DNA of 9,027 nucleotides from Acidimicrobiaceae bacterium (GCA_003485885.1 DNHM01000235.1:1-9027); one strand, 5' to 3'. Counted from the first letter of the stretch, positions 1 through 6,428 are shown. Program-made: numbers and translations. The notes: generated by a model from the letters alone, not told the origin.

Positions 1-1
1 G

Positions 2-448
2 TTGTTTGCCGACATGTACCTGGCGTATGAGCTGTTATCACCGGCAATGCAGCAGTTCCTCGAGGGCCTCACTGCCGTCCACGATGGTGGCGTGCCTTAT
101 GTCGGCGCCTACGGATCAACGCCTCCAGAGGGTGGGTATCCACGAAGTGAACATTCGGTCATCACGGTGCACCCAGTCACCGGCAAGAAGGTGCTCTACG
201 TCAATAGCGGCTTCACATCCCACATCAAAGGGTTACGGCGGTGGGAAAGCCAGGCGCTGCTCGATGCACTTTTCGCGCATATCGCCACCACCCCGCGACT
301 GCACTGTCGGGTGCAGTGGGAACCCAACACGCTCACCCTGTGGGACAACCGTTGCACCCAACACCACGCGGTCTGGGACTACCAACCACACAGCCGTTAC
401 GGCGAACGAGTGTCGGTGCTCGGCACCGAGCCACCGGCCGGACCCTGA
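2..448 (+). CDS. TauD/TfdA-family Fe(II)/2-oxoglutarate dioxygenase, C-terminal part (5' end outside window)
   Basis: This is the C-terminal 148 or so residues of a taurine dioxygenase-like enzyme; the frame is open at the left edge and no start is visible. These enzymes couple 2-oxoglutarate decarboxylation to hydroxylation of a substrate in the cytoplasm. Counting from the TTG at base 2, the sequence has the distal iron-ligand histidine in WDNRCTQHHAVWDY (H121), followed by R132 and R136 at +11 and +15. That is the same spacing as H255, R266 and R270 of E. coli TauD, where the arginines hold 2-oxoglutarate. The 'HPVTGKKVLYVN' stretch before it is also typical. The N-terminal HxD iron ligands must lie upstream of the window. 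Family members hydroxylate taurine, alkyl sulfates, aryloxyacids, carnitine precursors or other acids, and the substrate cannot be chosen here. It is convergent with the M20 hydrolase, with a 44-bp gap. Confidence 0.9.
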   Translation: MFADMYLAYELLSPAMQQFLEGLTAVHDGGVPYVGAYGSTPPEGGYPRSEHSVITVHPVTGKKVLYVNSGFTSHIKGLRRWESQALLDALFAHIATTPRLHCRVQWEPNTLTLWDNRCTQHHAVWDYQPHSRYGERVSVLGTEPPAGP

Positions 449-492
449 GGCTCAGAAGAATCGGGCTGCCCGCACAAACAGCGACACGAGTT

Positions 493-1860
493 CTAGGCCC
501 AGAGTCGGTTGCAGACGTTGAGCCACAGTTCGGTGGTGAGTTTGAGTGACTCGACGTCGATGCGTTCATTGTGACCGTGGAAACGGCTGCCGAATTCGGC
601 AAAGGAGACCTTGTTGCTGAGCAGGCCGGCGCCATAGGCAGGCACACCCTTGGCTCGAAAGAAACGGGCGTCGGTTCCGCCTGTGACCATCGAAGGCACA
701 ACCCGAGCCGTCGGATACGCCATCTGTACCGAGTCGGTCAACGCTGACCACAACGGCGTGTCGGTGCTGGACATCGACGGCCCGTCGGGTGAGTCGAACA
801 GCCGATTGATCTTCACCGACGGCAGCAGATCCTCGCCGATGATGGCCCGCAGATGGCGATCAGCATCGTCTTGTGTCTCGCTGGGCAGCACCCGAATGTC
901 GACGTACAGGTCTGCCCGGTCGGGGACCGTGTTGGCTTTCTCGCCGCTGTTCACCATGTTGGGGCTGAACGACATTTGGCAGCACGAATGCAGATTGCTT
1001 GCGGTGCCCCGAGGCAGGCTGGCCAGCGCAGCGTCGACCTGATCTGGATCAAGGAGCTTGTCCTCCATCTCGGCACCCAGGCCAAGCGCCCGCACCCGTT
1101 CGCGGAACATGTCGTCGAGTTTGGGTGCGATCTCGTACTCGGTCATACGAGTCACGATCTTGGCCGCCTTCACCAGCGCGTTGTCACTGCGGTATGGCCG
1201 AGACCCATGGCCGGGCTCGCCGCTGATTTCGAGATGACGGAAGGCACCCTTCTTCTCCCCCGTGGTCATCATCACCGTGGTGCCATCGGCGGTCGAGGTG
1301 GTGATCCCGCCGTTCTCGGTGAGCACGTAGTCGCACTTGATCGCATCCCAGTGATTGTCGACGATCTCCTTTGCTCCCAGGGCACCGCCCGCCTCTTCGT
1401 CGGCGACAGCAAAATAGATCAGGTCGCCCGGATAACGCTTGCCTGAGCGAACGATCTCCCGGAATGCAACCATCATCGAAGACGTGAGGTTCAACATGTC
1501 GACGGCGCCCCGACCCCATACCTCTGGGGTGCCATCGTCGGCCGTGATCAGCTCACCGCCGAACGGGTCATGCATCCAGCCATCGGGGCTGACCGGCACC
1601 ACGTCGGTGTGGCCCATCAGGCACAACGAAGGAGCGTTCGGATCTGTGCCTTCGTAACGAGCGATCATCGATGAACGCCCCGGCGCAGGCTCGATGACCT
1701 CGAAGTCAACACCGATTCCTTCAAGCTCATCGCGTAGCAGCCGAGCGTTTCGGTCCTCGTTGCCCGATTCGGGTGTGCCGTGGTTAACGCACTGATTCCT
1801 GATCATCTGCTGCAGCAACTCGACAGTCTCTTGTGTCAGTACGTCGATCGATTTTCCCAC
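493..1860 (-). CDS. M20-family zinc metallohydrolase (acetylornithine deacetylase / dipeptidase-like)
   Basis: A 455-residue cytoplasmic amidohydrolase or carboxypeptidase of the M20 clan. Numbered from the GTG at 1860, the di-zinc motifs are: H84 and D86 in MGHTDVVP (D86 is the residue that supports the metal-ligand histidine), D121 in GRGAVDM (bridging ligand), E155/E156 in ADEEAGG (general base and ligand), E182 in LTENGG, H218 in the dimerisation-domain GEPGHGS, and the last ligand H430 in FHGHNE. All expected residues are present, so it is probably active. The frame stays open to an ATG at 1977, but that adds 39 residues of low-complexity sequence. GTG 1860 has AGGAG (1871-1867) 6 nt upstream and gives the usual family length. 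Substrate is unresolved: acetylornithine deacetylase, succinyl-DAP desuccinylase and broad dipeptidases share these motifs. It is divergent from the CoA-transferase. Confidence 0.93.
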   Translation of the reverse strand: MGKSIDVLTQETVELLQQMIRNQCVNHGTPESGNEDRNARLLRDELEGIGVDFEVIEPAPGRSSMIARYEGTDPNAPSLCLMGHTDVVPVSPDGWMHDPFGGELITADDGTPEVWGRGAVDMLNLTSSMMVAFREIVRSGKRYPGDLIYFAVADEEAGGALGAKEIVDNHWDAIKCDYVLTENGGITTSTADGTTVMMTTGEKKGAFRHLEISGEPGHGSRPYRSDNALVKAAKIVTRMTEYEIAPKLDDMFRERVRALGLGAEMEDKLLDPDQVDAALASLPRGTASNLHSCCQMSFSPNMVNSGEKANTVPDRADLYVDIRVLPSETQDDADRHLRAIIGEDLLPSVKINRLFDSPDGPSMSSTDTPLWSALTDSVQMAYPTARVVPSMVTGGTDARFFRAKGVPAYGAGLLSNKVSFAEFGSRFHGHNERIDVESLKLTTELWLNVCNRLWA

Positions 1861-1865
1861 AGCAG

Positions 1866-1871
1866 GCTCCT
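1866..1871 (-). promoter_or_regulatory. Ribosome binding site (AGGAGC) fixing the M20 hydrolase start
   Basis: On the minus strand AGGAG lies 6 nt before GTG 1860. It is the only strong Shine-Dalgarno match found before any gene in the window. It favours the internal GTG over the in-frame ATGs at 1890, 1914 and 1977, none of which has such a site. Confidence 0.75.
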
Positions 1872-1942
1872 GTTCGTTTCCCACCAGCATGTCATGACGC
1901 GCCGTCCGAGACATGCCAGTGCTTCTTCGCCTCGCGTCGCTT

Positions 1943-1958
1943 CCCGCCCCTACGGGCG
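1943..1958. repeat. Short inverted repeat in the divergent promoter region
   Basis: CGCCC (1945-1949) and GGGCG (1954-1958) are separated by 4 nt, and CCCG/CGGG (1943-1946 and 1953-1956) gives an alternative pairing. It lies between the divergently transcribed M20 hydrolase and CoA-transferase genes, so it could be an operator or a leader hairpin of the minus-strand transcript. In GC-rich DNA such a short palindrome may also be chance. Confidence 0.25.
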
Positions 1959-1997
1959 TTGTGGTTCGCTTCTCCAATTCCGAAGAGGCATTTCGAA

Positions 1998-2003
1998 TAG
2001 GGT
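1998..2003 (+). promoter_or_regulatory. Putative -10 box (TAGGGT) of the CoA-transferase gene, leaderless type
   Basis: TAGGGT ends 6 nt before ATG 2010, placing a transcription start at or next to the A of ATG. The same bases also contain AGGG 7 nt from the ATG, a weak Shine-Dalgarno, so the site is ambiguous. No good -35 is visible. Confidence 0.45.
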
Positions 2004-2009
2004 ACGGAC

Positions 2010-3203
2010 ATGAAACCGCTCGATGGAATCCGCGTACTTGAATTCTCCACCATGATCACTGCGTCGTTTGCGGCGATGATGTTGGCAGATCAAGGTGCCG
2101 AAGTCATCAAGGTGGAACCGCTCGAACTCGGTGACCCTATGCGATACCTGGGTTCGGCCAAGGGAGGATTCTCGGCGCTGTTTGCCAACTGCAACCGAGG
2201 TAAACGATCGTTGTCCGTAGACCTGAAGAGCGATGCGGGTCGCGAGATCATCGAGAACCTTGCTGCCGAAAGCGACGTCGTTTTGACCAACTACCGGCCA
2301 GGGGTCATGGATGGAATCGGCCTGGGCAGCGAACACCTGCGTTCGTTAAACCCCGCGCTCATCTATGCCGGTGTGTCTGGATTCGGCACCGAGGGGCCAC
2401 ATCGTGATGCCCCTGCCTATGACCCGATAATCCAAGCCCAAACCGGGTTCGCCGCCGTCCAGGGGCAGGGCAAGGGTGCCCCCGAGTTCATGCAGAGCCT
2501 GATGTGCGACAAGGTCACGGCCTACACCGCCTGCCAAGCCGTAACCACGGCGTTGTACGTGCGAGAGAAGACTGGCGAGGGCCAGCACATCGACCTGTCG
2601 ATGCTCGACTCGGCTTTGTATTTTCTGTTCCCTGACGGTTTTATGCACCACACCTTGCTCGACGAGGACGCCGAGCACAAGGCACCATTGAGCGAGCTGC
2701 TTTACGAAATCGCTGGCACTATCGACGGCGGTGTGACCGTGTCAGCGGCAACCCCAGGCCAACAGGTGGGGTTGCTAACCGCTATCGACCGACTGGAGTT
2801 GTTCGCCGATGAGCGGTTCAACACCATCGACAAGATCATGGCAAACGTCGATGCCTTCCGCCTCGAGATCAGAGCGGGCATCGCCTCGTTCTCGACCGAG
2901 GATCTTCTCGGCAAGCTGCACGAGAACGATGTTCCAGCTGCGCGCCCGCTCGATTACCACGAGGTGCTTGCCCATCCACAATATGAGGCGAATGACAGTA
3001 CCGACGTGGACACCCATCCTCGTCTGGGTTCCATGGTGCGAGTCAAGCCGCCGGCGCGTTTCGGTGGGGATCGTTTGCAGCCAGCGTCGCACAGCCCAGC
3101 GCACGGCGAACACACCTTCGAGGTGCTTCAGTCACTCGGTCGAACCGATCAAGAGATTGCCAACTTGATCGAACAAGGCATCGTTCAGCAGCCCAAAGAC
3201 TGA
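2010..3203 (+). CDS. CaiB/BaiF-family (family III) CoA-transferase
   Basis: A 397-residue CoA-transferase, full length for the family (about 380-430). These cytoplasmic enzymes, which form interlocked dimers, move CoA from a donor acyl-CoA to a carboxylic acid through an aspartyl-CoA thioester. The N-terminal block MKPLDGIRVLEF...LADQGAEVIKVEP is the family signature for CoA binding. The likely catalytic aspartate is D167 (LMCDKVTAY), which sits where formyl-CoA transferase has Asp169 in GDSNTG. The adjacent REKTGEGQHIDLSMLD (186-200) and the C-terminal GEHTFEVLQSLG are also characteristic. The family covers formyl-, carnitine-, succinyl-, mesaconyl- and bile-acid transferases and alpha-methylacyl-CoA racemase, and motifs alone do not decide which. 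No acyl-CoA dehydrogenase or hydratase lies beside it. Its 3' end converges with the MFS gene across a 21-bp gap. Confidence 0.93.
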   Translation: MKPLDGIRVLEFSTMITASFAAMMLADQGAEVIKVEPLELGDPMRYLGSAKGGFSALFANCNRGKRSLSVDLKSDAGREIIENLAAESDVVLTNYRPGVMDGIGLGSEHLRSLNPALIYAGVSGFGTEGPHRDAPAYDPIIQAQTGFAAVQGQGKGAPEFMQSLMCDKVTAYTACQAVTTALYVREKTGEGQHIDLSMLDSALYFLFPDGFMHHTLLDEDAEHKAPLSELLYEIAGTIDGGVTVSAATPGQQVGLLTAIDRLELFADERFNTIDKIMANVDAFRLEIRAGIASFSTEDLLGKLHENDVPAARPLDYHEVLAHPQYEANDSTDVDTHPRLGSMVRVKPPARFGGDRLQPASHSPAHGEHTFEVLQSLGRTDQEIANLIEQGIVQQPKD

Positions 3204-3224
3204 ACCACACGGCTGCAGGGGGCT

Positions 3225-4412
3225 CTAGCCCAACGTTGGTCGGGGGAACTGGGGTGAGAGAATCACTGCTCCAATCGCGGCGATCACTCCCACCGATGCG
3301 ACGACCAGCCACATCGTTGGGTAACCCGCTGAGTCGATGATCCGACCGGTCACGATCGGGGCACTAAAGACGCCGACGTACACACCAGTCTGCGTCAGCC
3401 CAGTGGCCGCTGCGGCGTTGCGCCGGTTGGCGGTCACGATTGCGTAGTTCGTGGCCACCGGCCATATCCATCCCCCACCAAACGCCAGGATCGACGCAGC
3501 CACATGAAGTGCTGGCAGCCGCACTGCTGCGAGTGCAAAGCCAGCGATACCGACGATGTAGAGCAACGCTGCCGCTCGGAACGGCGGGGTATGGCTGGCG
3601 TCTATGCGGCTGCCGATCAGCAATCGCACCGCAATACCGGTACCTGCGGCCGCGCTGATGACCACGCCGGCAACTCCCTCGGAAAGACCGGCATCAACCC
3701 CCGATGAAACCGTCCACGCATTGATCGCCCCTGACGTGAACGCAAACAGGAACACCACCACGGTAGCCCCGTACAACGCGGGCGTTGGCGACTGACCAGC
3801 GCTCACTGCCCGCACTTCAGGCGTCGTGGTGACAGGCGTAGATATCGCTGGCATGACGAAACTGCGGACCTGGGTGATCGCAGCTGCAGCCATGGCAGCC
3901 CCCACGACATAGGACCATCGCCAGCCAAGTGTGAGCGCAACGACTGGCACCGCCAACCCGCCAATCATCGCCGAACCAGGCATGGCCGCTTGTTTCGTGG
4001 CAATGGCCAGACCCAGTCGTGGCAGCGACGCCTGCGTCAACGCAAGGTTCACTGCCGATTGGACACCCGAATTAGCCACTCCCGCCAGTGCGAGCATTGC
4101 GAGCATCTGCCCGAAACTGGATACGAGCAATGCAATCGTGAGCTGTATCGCCATGGTCGCAGCGAGACCAATCAAGAGCTGACGCCGTGGACCGAGCCGT
4201 TGCGCCAGCCTGCCCAGCGGCAGTGACGTAACTGCAGCACCGATGAAGAACGAACCGAGCGCCCAACCGTAGGTGCCTTCGGAGACATCGAAATCGGCGC
4301 TCGCTTGTACGGCAAGCGCTCCACTGGCAAGACCGGGGAACACGCTGGCGATGGTTGCGAGTGAAACTGCGGCGATGAGGCGCGAAGGATTCGGCGGACT
4401 CGACTCACTCAC
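3225..4412 (-). CDS. MFS transporter, 12 transmembrane segments
   Basis: A 395-residue inner-membrane permease of the major facilitator superfamily. Hydrophobic stretches fit twelve helices in two halves, with a central cytoplasmic loop at about residues 183-212 (charged or polar, with TPVTTTPEVRAVSAGQSPT). Motif A between helices 2 and 3 appears as GRLAQRLGPRR (67-77). A glycine/proline-rich helix 5 (PGSAMIGGLAVP, 145-156) resembles the antiporter/importer helix-5 motif. Substrate cannot be read from the sequence; organic anions, drugs or sugars are all possible. The neighbouring CoA-transferase and M20 hydrolase would suit uptake of a carboxylate, but that is inference. GTG 4412 is chosen because it begins the membrane-protein N-terminus directly, has a TAGCTT box 6 nt upstream, and no in-frame ATG lies near. 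There is no Shine-Dalgarno, so a leaderless message is likely. Confidence 0.92.
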   Translation of the reverse strand: MSESSPPNPSRLIAAVSLATIASVFPGLASGALAVQASADFDVSEGTYGWALGSFFIGAAVTSLPLGRLAQRLGPRRQLLIGLAATMAIQLTIALLVSSFGQMLAMLALAGVANSGVQSAVNLALTQASLPRLGLAIATKQAAMPGSAMIGGLAVPVVALTLGWRWSYVVGAAMAAAAITQVRSFVMPAISTPVTTTPEVRAVSAGQSPTPALYGATVVVFLFAFTSGAINAWTVSSGVDAGLSEGVAGVVISAAAGTGIAVRLLIGSRIDASHTPPFRAAALLYIVGIAGFALAAVRLPALHVAASILAFGGGWIWPVATNYAIVTANRRNAAAATGLTQTGVYVGVFSAPIVTGRIIDSAGYPTMWLVVASVGVIAAIGAVILSPQFPRPTLG

Positions 4413-4418
4413 GTGAGC

Positions 4419-4424
4419 AAGCTA
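4419..4424 (-). promoter_or_regulatory. Putative -10 box (TAGCTT) of the MFS gene, leaderless type
   Basis: Read on the minus strand, TAGCTT is followed by 6 nt and then GTG 4412. The identical hexamer occurs at 5664-5669 before another GTG. No Shine-Dalgarno intervenes, so transcription probably begins at the start codon. Confidence 0.5.
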
Positions 4425-4523
4425 CAGCCGGTCTCGACAAACCCAGCACGGAACAAACCACCCGGAGCAACTTGTTCAGCCGTCTAGCACCTGGTTCTGG
4501 CCGAGCCACCGTGTTTCATCGGG

Positions 4524-4529
4524 TACGTT
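4524..4529 (+). promoter_or_regulatory. Possible -10 box (TACGTT) before the alanine-rich coiled-coil gene
   Basis: TACGTT would place a transcription start near 4536, giving a leader of about 20 nt that contains AAGG (4544-4547) before GTG 4556. It supports the GTG start over the upstream TTG 4472, but the match is short and no clear -35 is visible. Confidence 0.3.
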
Positions 4530-4555
4530 TGTGGCCAGCGACCAAGGCAACACCA

Positions 4556-5563
4556 GTGGACCCAACATCACTCGACGATGCAAAGGAGCTTCTGTACGGA
4601 CTCCCGCTCAAGTCGTTCGTTGCTGAGCGCGATTTTTTAGTCAAACAGATCTGGGCGGCGGGTAATCGGGATCTGGCAAACGAAGTCAAGACACTGCGAA
4701 AACCCTCGATGGTTGCCGCCGAGGTAAACCACATCGTGCGGGCCGACCCGGAGGGCGTTGATCTCATCTTGCAGGCGGCGACGCTTTTGCGTGCCGCTCA
4801 AACCGGTGCACTTGAGGGTTCGACCATCGATGCATCGGAACTCCAACAACAGTATCGAGCTGCGATCCGGGGGCTTTCACAGTCCGCGCCGACACGACGA
4901 GCTGAAGTCCGAGCCGCACTTGAAGCCGCAACAATCGACGAGGCCTCACAGGACGATCTTCGATCCGGCTGCCTGGTCGTTGTCCCGACAACGGTGTCGG
5001 TGTTCGGAACCGCTCCTCCCTCGCCAGCAATTGCGCCAACATCGGCGACCGAGGAACCTTCACCGCCCGTCGATGAACTCGAGGCACGACGCGTCCGCCG
5101 CCGAGCTTCGAACGACAAAGACCAACCCCAAGCAGACGAAGAAGGAGCCGCGGAACAGGCTGCTGCCGAGAAGGAAGCAGCTACGGCGGAGAAACGGCGA
5201 GCGGCCGAGGCCGAGGCCGAGGCCGAGCCGCCGTCCGGGACAGAGCGGTACGGCCTCGTCGGCATGGACGTCATGTTCGCGTCCGAGCCGCCGTCGGAGA
5301 TGCCCGTCGGCGGCATCGCGCGTCAGGAATCCGACGGCCTCAACGCGCACGAGACTCTCGCGGACGGCGGCGGCGCGGATACTGCGCGTGAACAAGCGGC
5401 ACTCGAGCAAGCGCTAGCAGTAGTGCAGGTCCAACGAGCTACAGCTGAAAAAGCTCGTGCCAACGCCGAGACCGCCAAGGCCAACGCCCACGAGCGGGCC
5501 GAACAGGCCGAAGCCAAAGTCGATGCGCTAGCCCAAATTATCGCTGCGTTCGAAATCGACTGA
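4556..5563 (+). CDS. Actinobacterial hypothetical protein, alanine-rich with coiled-coil C-terminus
   Basis: A 335-residue soluble protein of unknown function. Residues 8-62 (DDAKELLYGLP, FVAERD, EVKTLRKPS, VNHIVR) match a pattern I recall from uncharacterised actinobacterial proteins made of this N-terminal block plus a long Ala/Glu/Arg helix. Residues 152-172 are a Pro/Ser/Thr linker. Residues 173-224 and 276-331 are Ala/Glu/Lys/Arg-rich and likely coiled coil. They are split by a non-helical GC-rich insert (about 225-275) with EPPS twice, 20 residues apart. There is no signal peptide or membrane segment. The frame is open from TTG 4472, but GTG 4556 has AAGG 8 nt upstream and begins the protein about 20 residues before FVAERD, as family members I recall do. 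It is divergent from the MFS gene. A structural or nucleoid-associated role is conceivable but unsupported. Confidence 0.8.
   Translation: MDPTSLDDAKELLYGLPLKSFVAERDFLVKQIWAAGNRDLANEVKTLRKPSMVAAEVNHIVRADPEGVDLILQAATLLRAAQTGALEGSTIDASELQQQYRAAIRGLSQSAPTRRAEVRAALEAATIDEASQDDLRSGCLVVVPTTVSVFGTAPPSPAIAPTSATEEPSPPVDELEARRVRRRASNDKDQPQADEEGAAEQAAAEKEAATAEKRRAAEAEAEAEPPSGTERYGLVGMDVMFASEPPSEMPVGGIARQESDGLNAHETLADGGGADTAREQAALEQALAVVQVQRATAEKARANAETAKANAHERAEQAEAKVDALAQIIAAFEID
5223..5295 (+). repeat. 13-bp direct repeat bordering a GC-rich insert
   Basis: CCGAGCCGCCGTC occurs at 5223-5235 and again at 5283-5295, exactly 60 nt apart and in the same reading frame, so EPPS is encoded twice. The sequence between and after the copies is not itself repeated, so this is not a simple tandem duplication. 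Confidence 0.6.
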
Positions 5564-5591
5564 TGCAACGGGGAGACTCGTTGAACACTGG

Positions 5592-5612
5592 GACGTGACT
5601 GAAGAAGTCGTC
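5592..5612 (+). terminator. Weak hairpin after the coiled-coil gene, possible terminator
   Basis: GACG (5592-5595) plus ACT (5598-5600) can pair with AGT (5606-5608) plus CGTC (5609-5612), with a 2-nt TG bulge and a GAAGA loop. It starts 28 nt after the stop codon at 5563. There is no T-tract, so intrinsic termination is doubtful. Confidence 0.2.
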
Positions 5613-5663
5613 ACTGCGGCCTCGTACGAAACGGTGTCGGGTCTACGTCCGTTGACCTGCCGC

Positions 5664-5669
5664 TAGCTT
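5664..5669 (+). promoter_or_regulatory. -10-like box (TAGCTT) preceding the nitroreductase-like remnant
   Basis: TAGCTT is followed by 7 nt and then GTG 5677, the same layout as at the MFS gene. TTGACC lies at 5652-5657, but only 6 nt upstream of the box, too close to act as its -35. If still active, it would transcribe the remnant and read on into the ATPase gene at 5792. Confidence 0.4.
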
Positions 5670-5676
5670 TGGTCAC

Positions 5677-5751
5677 GTGCCCCTGCCCCGCCTCGTGGCC
5701 CGCGTAAACAAGCGGTACACAAACCGCTTCATCGAACCCATCGCGCGACGC
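5677..5751 (+). pseudogene. 5' remnant of a deazaflavin(F420)-dependent nitroreductase-family gene
   Basis: From GTG 5677 about 25 codons read MPLPRLVARVNKRYTNRFIE followed by PIARR. This closely resembles the N-terminus typical of nitroreductase-family deazaflavin-dependent oxidoreductases (MPLPR.LARFNR.VTN pattern, from memory of the family). The usual continuation (a PGF..V.H.GR.SG.-type stretch that leads into the cofactor-binding domain) is absent in all three forward frames. The same frame runs to a stop at 5883 but becomes unrelated Ser/Cys/Arg-rich sequence and overlaps the real ATPase gene. I interpret it as the stump left after deletion of the rest of the gene. A chance resemblance over 25 residues is possible, but the promoter box and GTG placed correctly before it argue for a true gene start. 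Confidence 0.45.
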
Positions 5752-5777
5752 TCGACTTCATGCTCATCCCGGTGCGC

Positions 5778-5783
5778 TAAGTT
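5778..5783 (+). promoter_or_regulatory. Possible -10 box (TAAGTT) of the ATPase gene
   Basis: TAAGTT ends 8 nt before ATG 5792, and no Shine-Dalgarno is present in between. This is consistent with leaderless translation. Read-through from the TAGCTT promoter-like box at 5664 is an alternative source of transcript. Confidence 0.35.
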
Positions 5784-5791
5784 CAGCACCG

Positions 5792-6418
5792 ATGTCGCCG
5801 GCTCGCAAAATTGCCTTTATCGGCTCACACTCCGTGCGCAAGACCAATGCCGTTCACTCGTTCGCTGGGGCGGTTGGGCGTAGCGGCCGCAGTGTTGAAG
5901 TCGGCCGCGAGGTCGTGCGTTTCAGCCCGCTTGGGCGTAACGAAGGAGCGACACCTGAAGCCCAGTTGTGGGCGATCATGGCGCAGATACAGCAAGAACT
6001 TGAGCTGCGCAACCAGGCCGACGTACTTGTGCTCGATCGAGCCGTTGTCGACAACTTTGCCTATTTTCTGCGGGTTACTCGGGGCGAGGATCCCTTCGAC
6101 GTCAAGCCGCTTGTACAGAACTGGTCACAGACCTACGACCTCTTCGTGCGACTCCGCCCTGACGTGGCACTAAAGGCCGACGGCGTGCGCAGTACCAACG
6201 AGAAGTTCCGCAATGAGATCGAAAAGATCCTCGATCTGATCATCCCGCAGTACGTCGATCCAGATCGGCTCATCGAACTACGGGCCTCTGAGGTCACCGA
6301 AGGGTTCGATTGGGGCAACCTGTTGGAACGACTCTGTGGTCCGCTTGGCGACACGAAGCCCGAACCCAAACCGGTGACCTATGCACCCACCTTATGGGAC
6401 TTCGACGATCAGGACTAG
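5792..6418 (+). CDS. Small P-loop ATPase / nucleotide-kinase-like protein with altered Walker A
   Basis: A 208-residue soluble protein resembling AAA_28/NadR-type ATPases and deoxynucleoside-kinase-like proteins. KIAFIGSHSVRKTNA (6-20) sits where KIAF.G.H..GKTT is expected, so this is the Walker A loop, but the glycine before the lysine is R16 and the second T/S is N19. LVLDRAVVDNFAYF (79-92) gives a Walker B-like strand with the D82-R83 pair seen in nucleotide kinases. LRPDVALKADGVRSTNEKFR (121-140) resembles the lid/phosphate-binding segment. The acidic C-terminus (LWDFDDQD) is probably a tail. K17 and T18 remain, so nucleotide binding may survive, weakened or altered. Substrate is unknown. 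It follows the nitroreductase remnant and converges with the thioesterase gene. The first 20 residues form a normal beta-strand and P-loop, supporting ATG 5792. Confidence 0.82.
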   Translation: MSPARKIAFIGSHSVRKTNAVHSFAGAVGRSGRSVEVGREVVRFSPLGRNEGATPEAQLWAIMAQIQQELELRNQADVLVLDRAVVDNFAYFLRVTRGEDPFDVKPLVQNWSQTYDLFVRLRPDVALKADGVRSTNEKFRNEIEKILDLIIPQYVDPDRLIELRASEVTEGFDWGNLLERLCGPLGDTKPEPKPVTYAPTLWDFDDQD

Positions 6419-6428
6419 CGATCAGGAC
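6406..6428 (+). repeat. 10-bp direct repeat spanning the ATPase stop codon
   Basis: CGATCAGGAC occurs at 6406-6415 and 6419-6428, separated by TAG, whose last base with its neighbours closes the ATPase frame. It looks like a local slippage duplication of the last codons and has no evident function. Confidence 0.5.

Noticed and set aside
462..472. Hairpin CGGG-CTG-CCCG between the dioxygenase and M20 genes as terminator
   Set aside because: It has only a 4-bp stem with no T-tract, which is expected by chance in GC-rich DNA.
853..1446. 197-codon plus-strand frame inside the M20 hydrolase gene
   Set aside because: It is antisense to a gene with every M20 metal-ligand motif and shows no family resemblance; it is a GC-rich shadow frame.
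3220..3230. GGGC-TCTA-GCCC at the CoA-transferase/MFS junction as bidirectional terminator
   Set aside because: The 4-bp stem overlaps the MFS stop codon and has no T-tract on either side.
4472..4555. N-terminal extension of the coiled-coil protein from TTG 4472
   Set aside because: The 28 residues lack resemblance to the family start, TTG has no Shine-Dalgarno or -10 box, and GTG 4556 has a plausible AAGG.
4798..5316. 172-codon minus-strand Ser/Ala-rich frame
   Set aside because: It mirrors the Ala/Glu-rich plus-strand codons; there is no motif and no start signal.
4758..5417. 219-codon plus-strand frame overlapping the coiled-coil gene
   Set aside because: The product is Arg/Pro/Ser-rich, as expected of an out-of-frame reading of Ala/Glu codons. 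The other frame has the conserved N-terminal pattern. A compensating frameshift was considered but neither alternate frame restores a coiled coil.
5677..5883. A complete 68-residue gene from GTG 5677
   Set aside because: Only the first 25 or so codons look like protein. The rest is compositionally odd and overlaps the ATPase coding start, so it is treated as a remnant.
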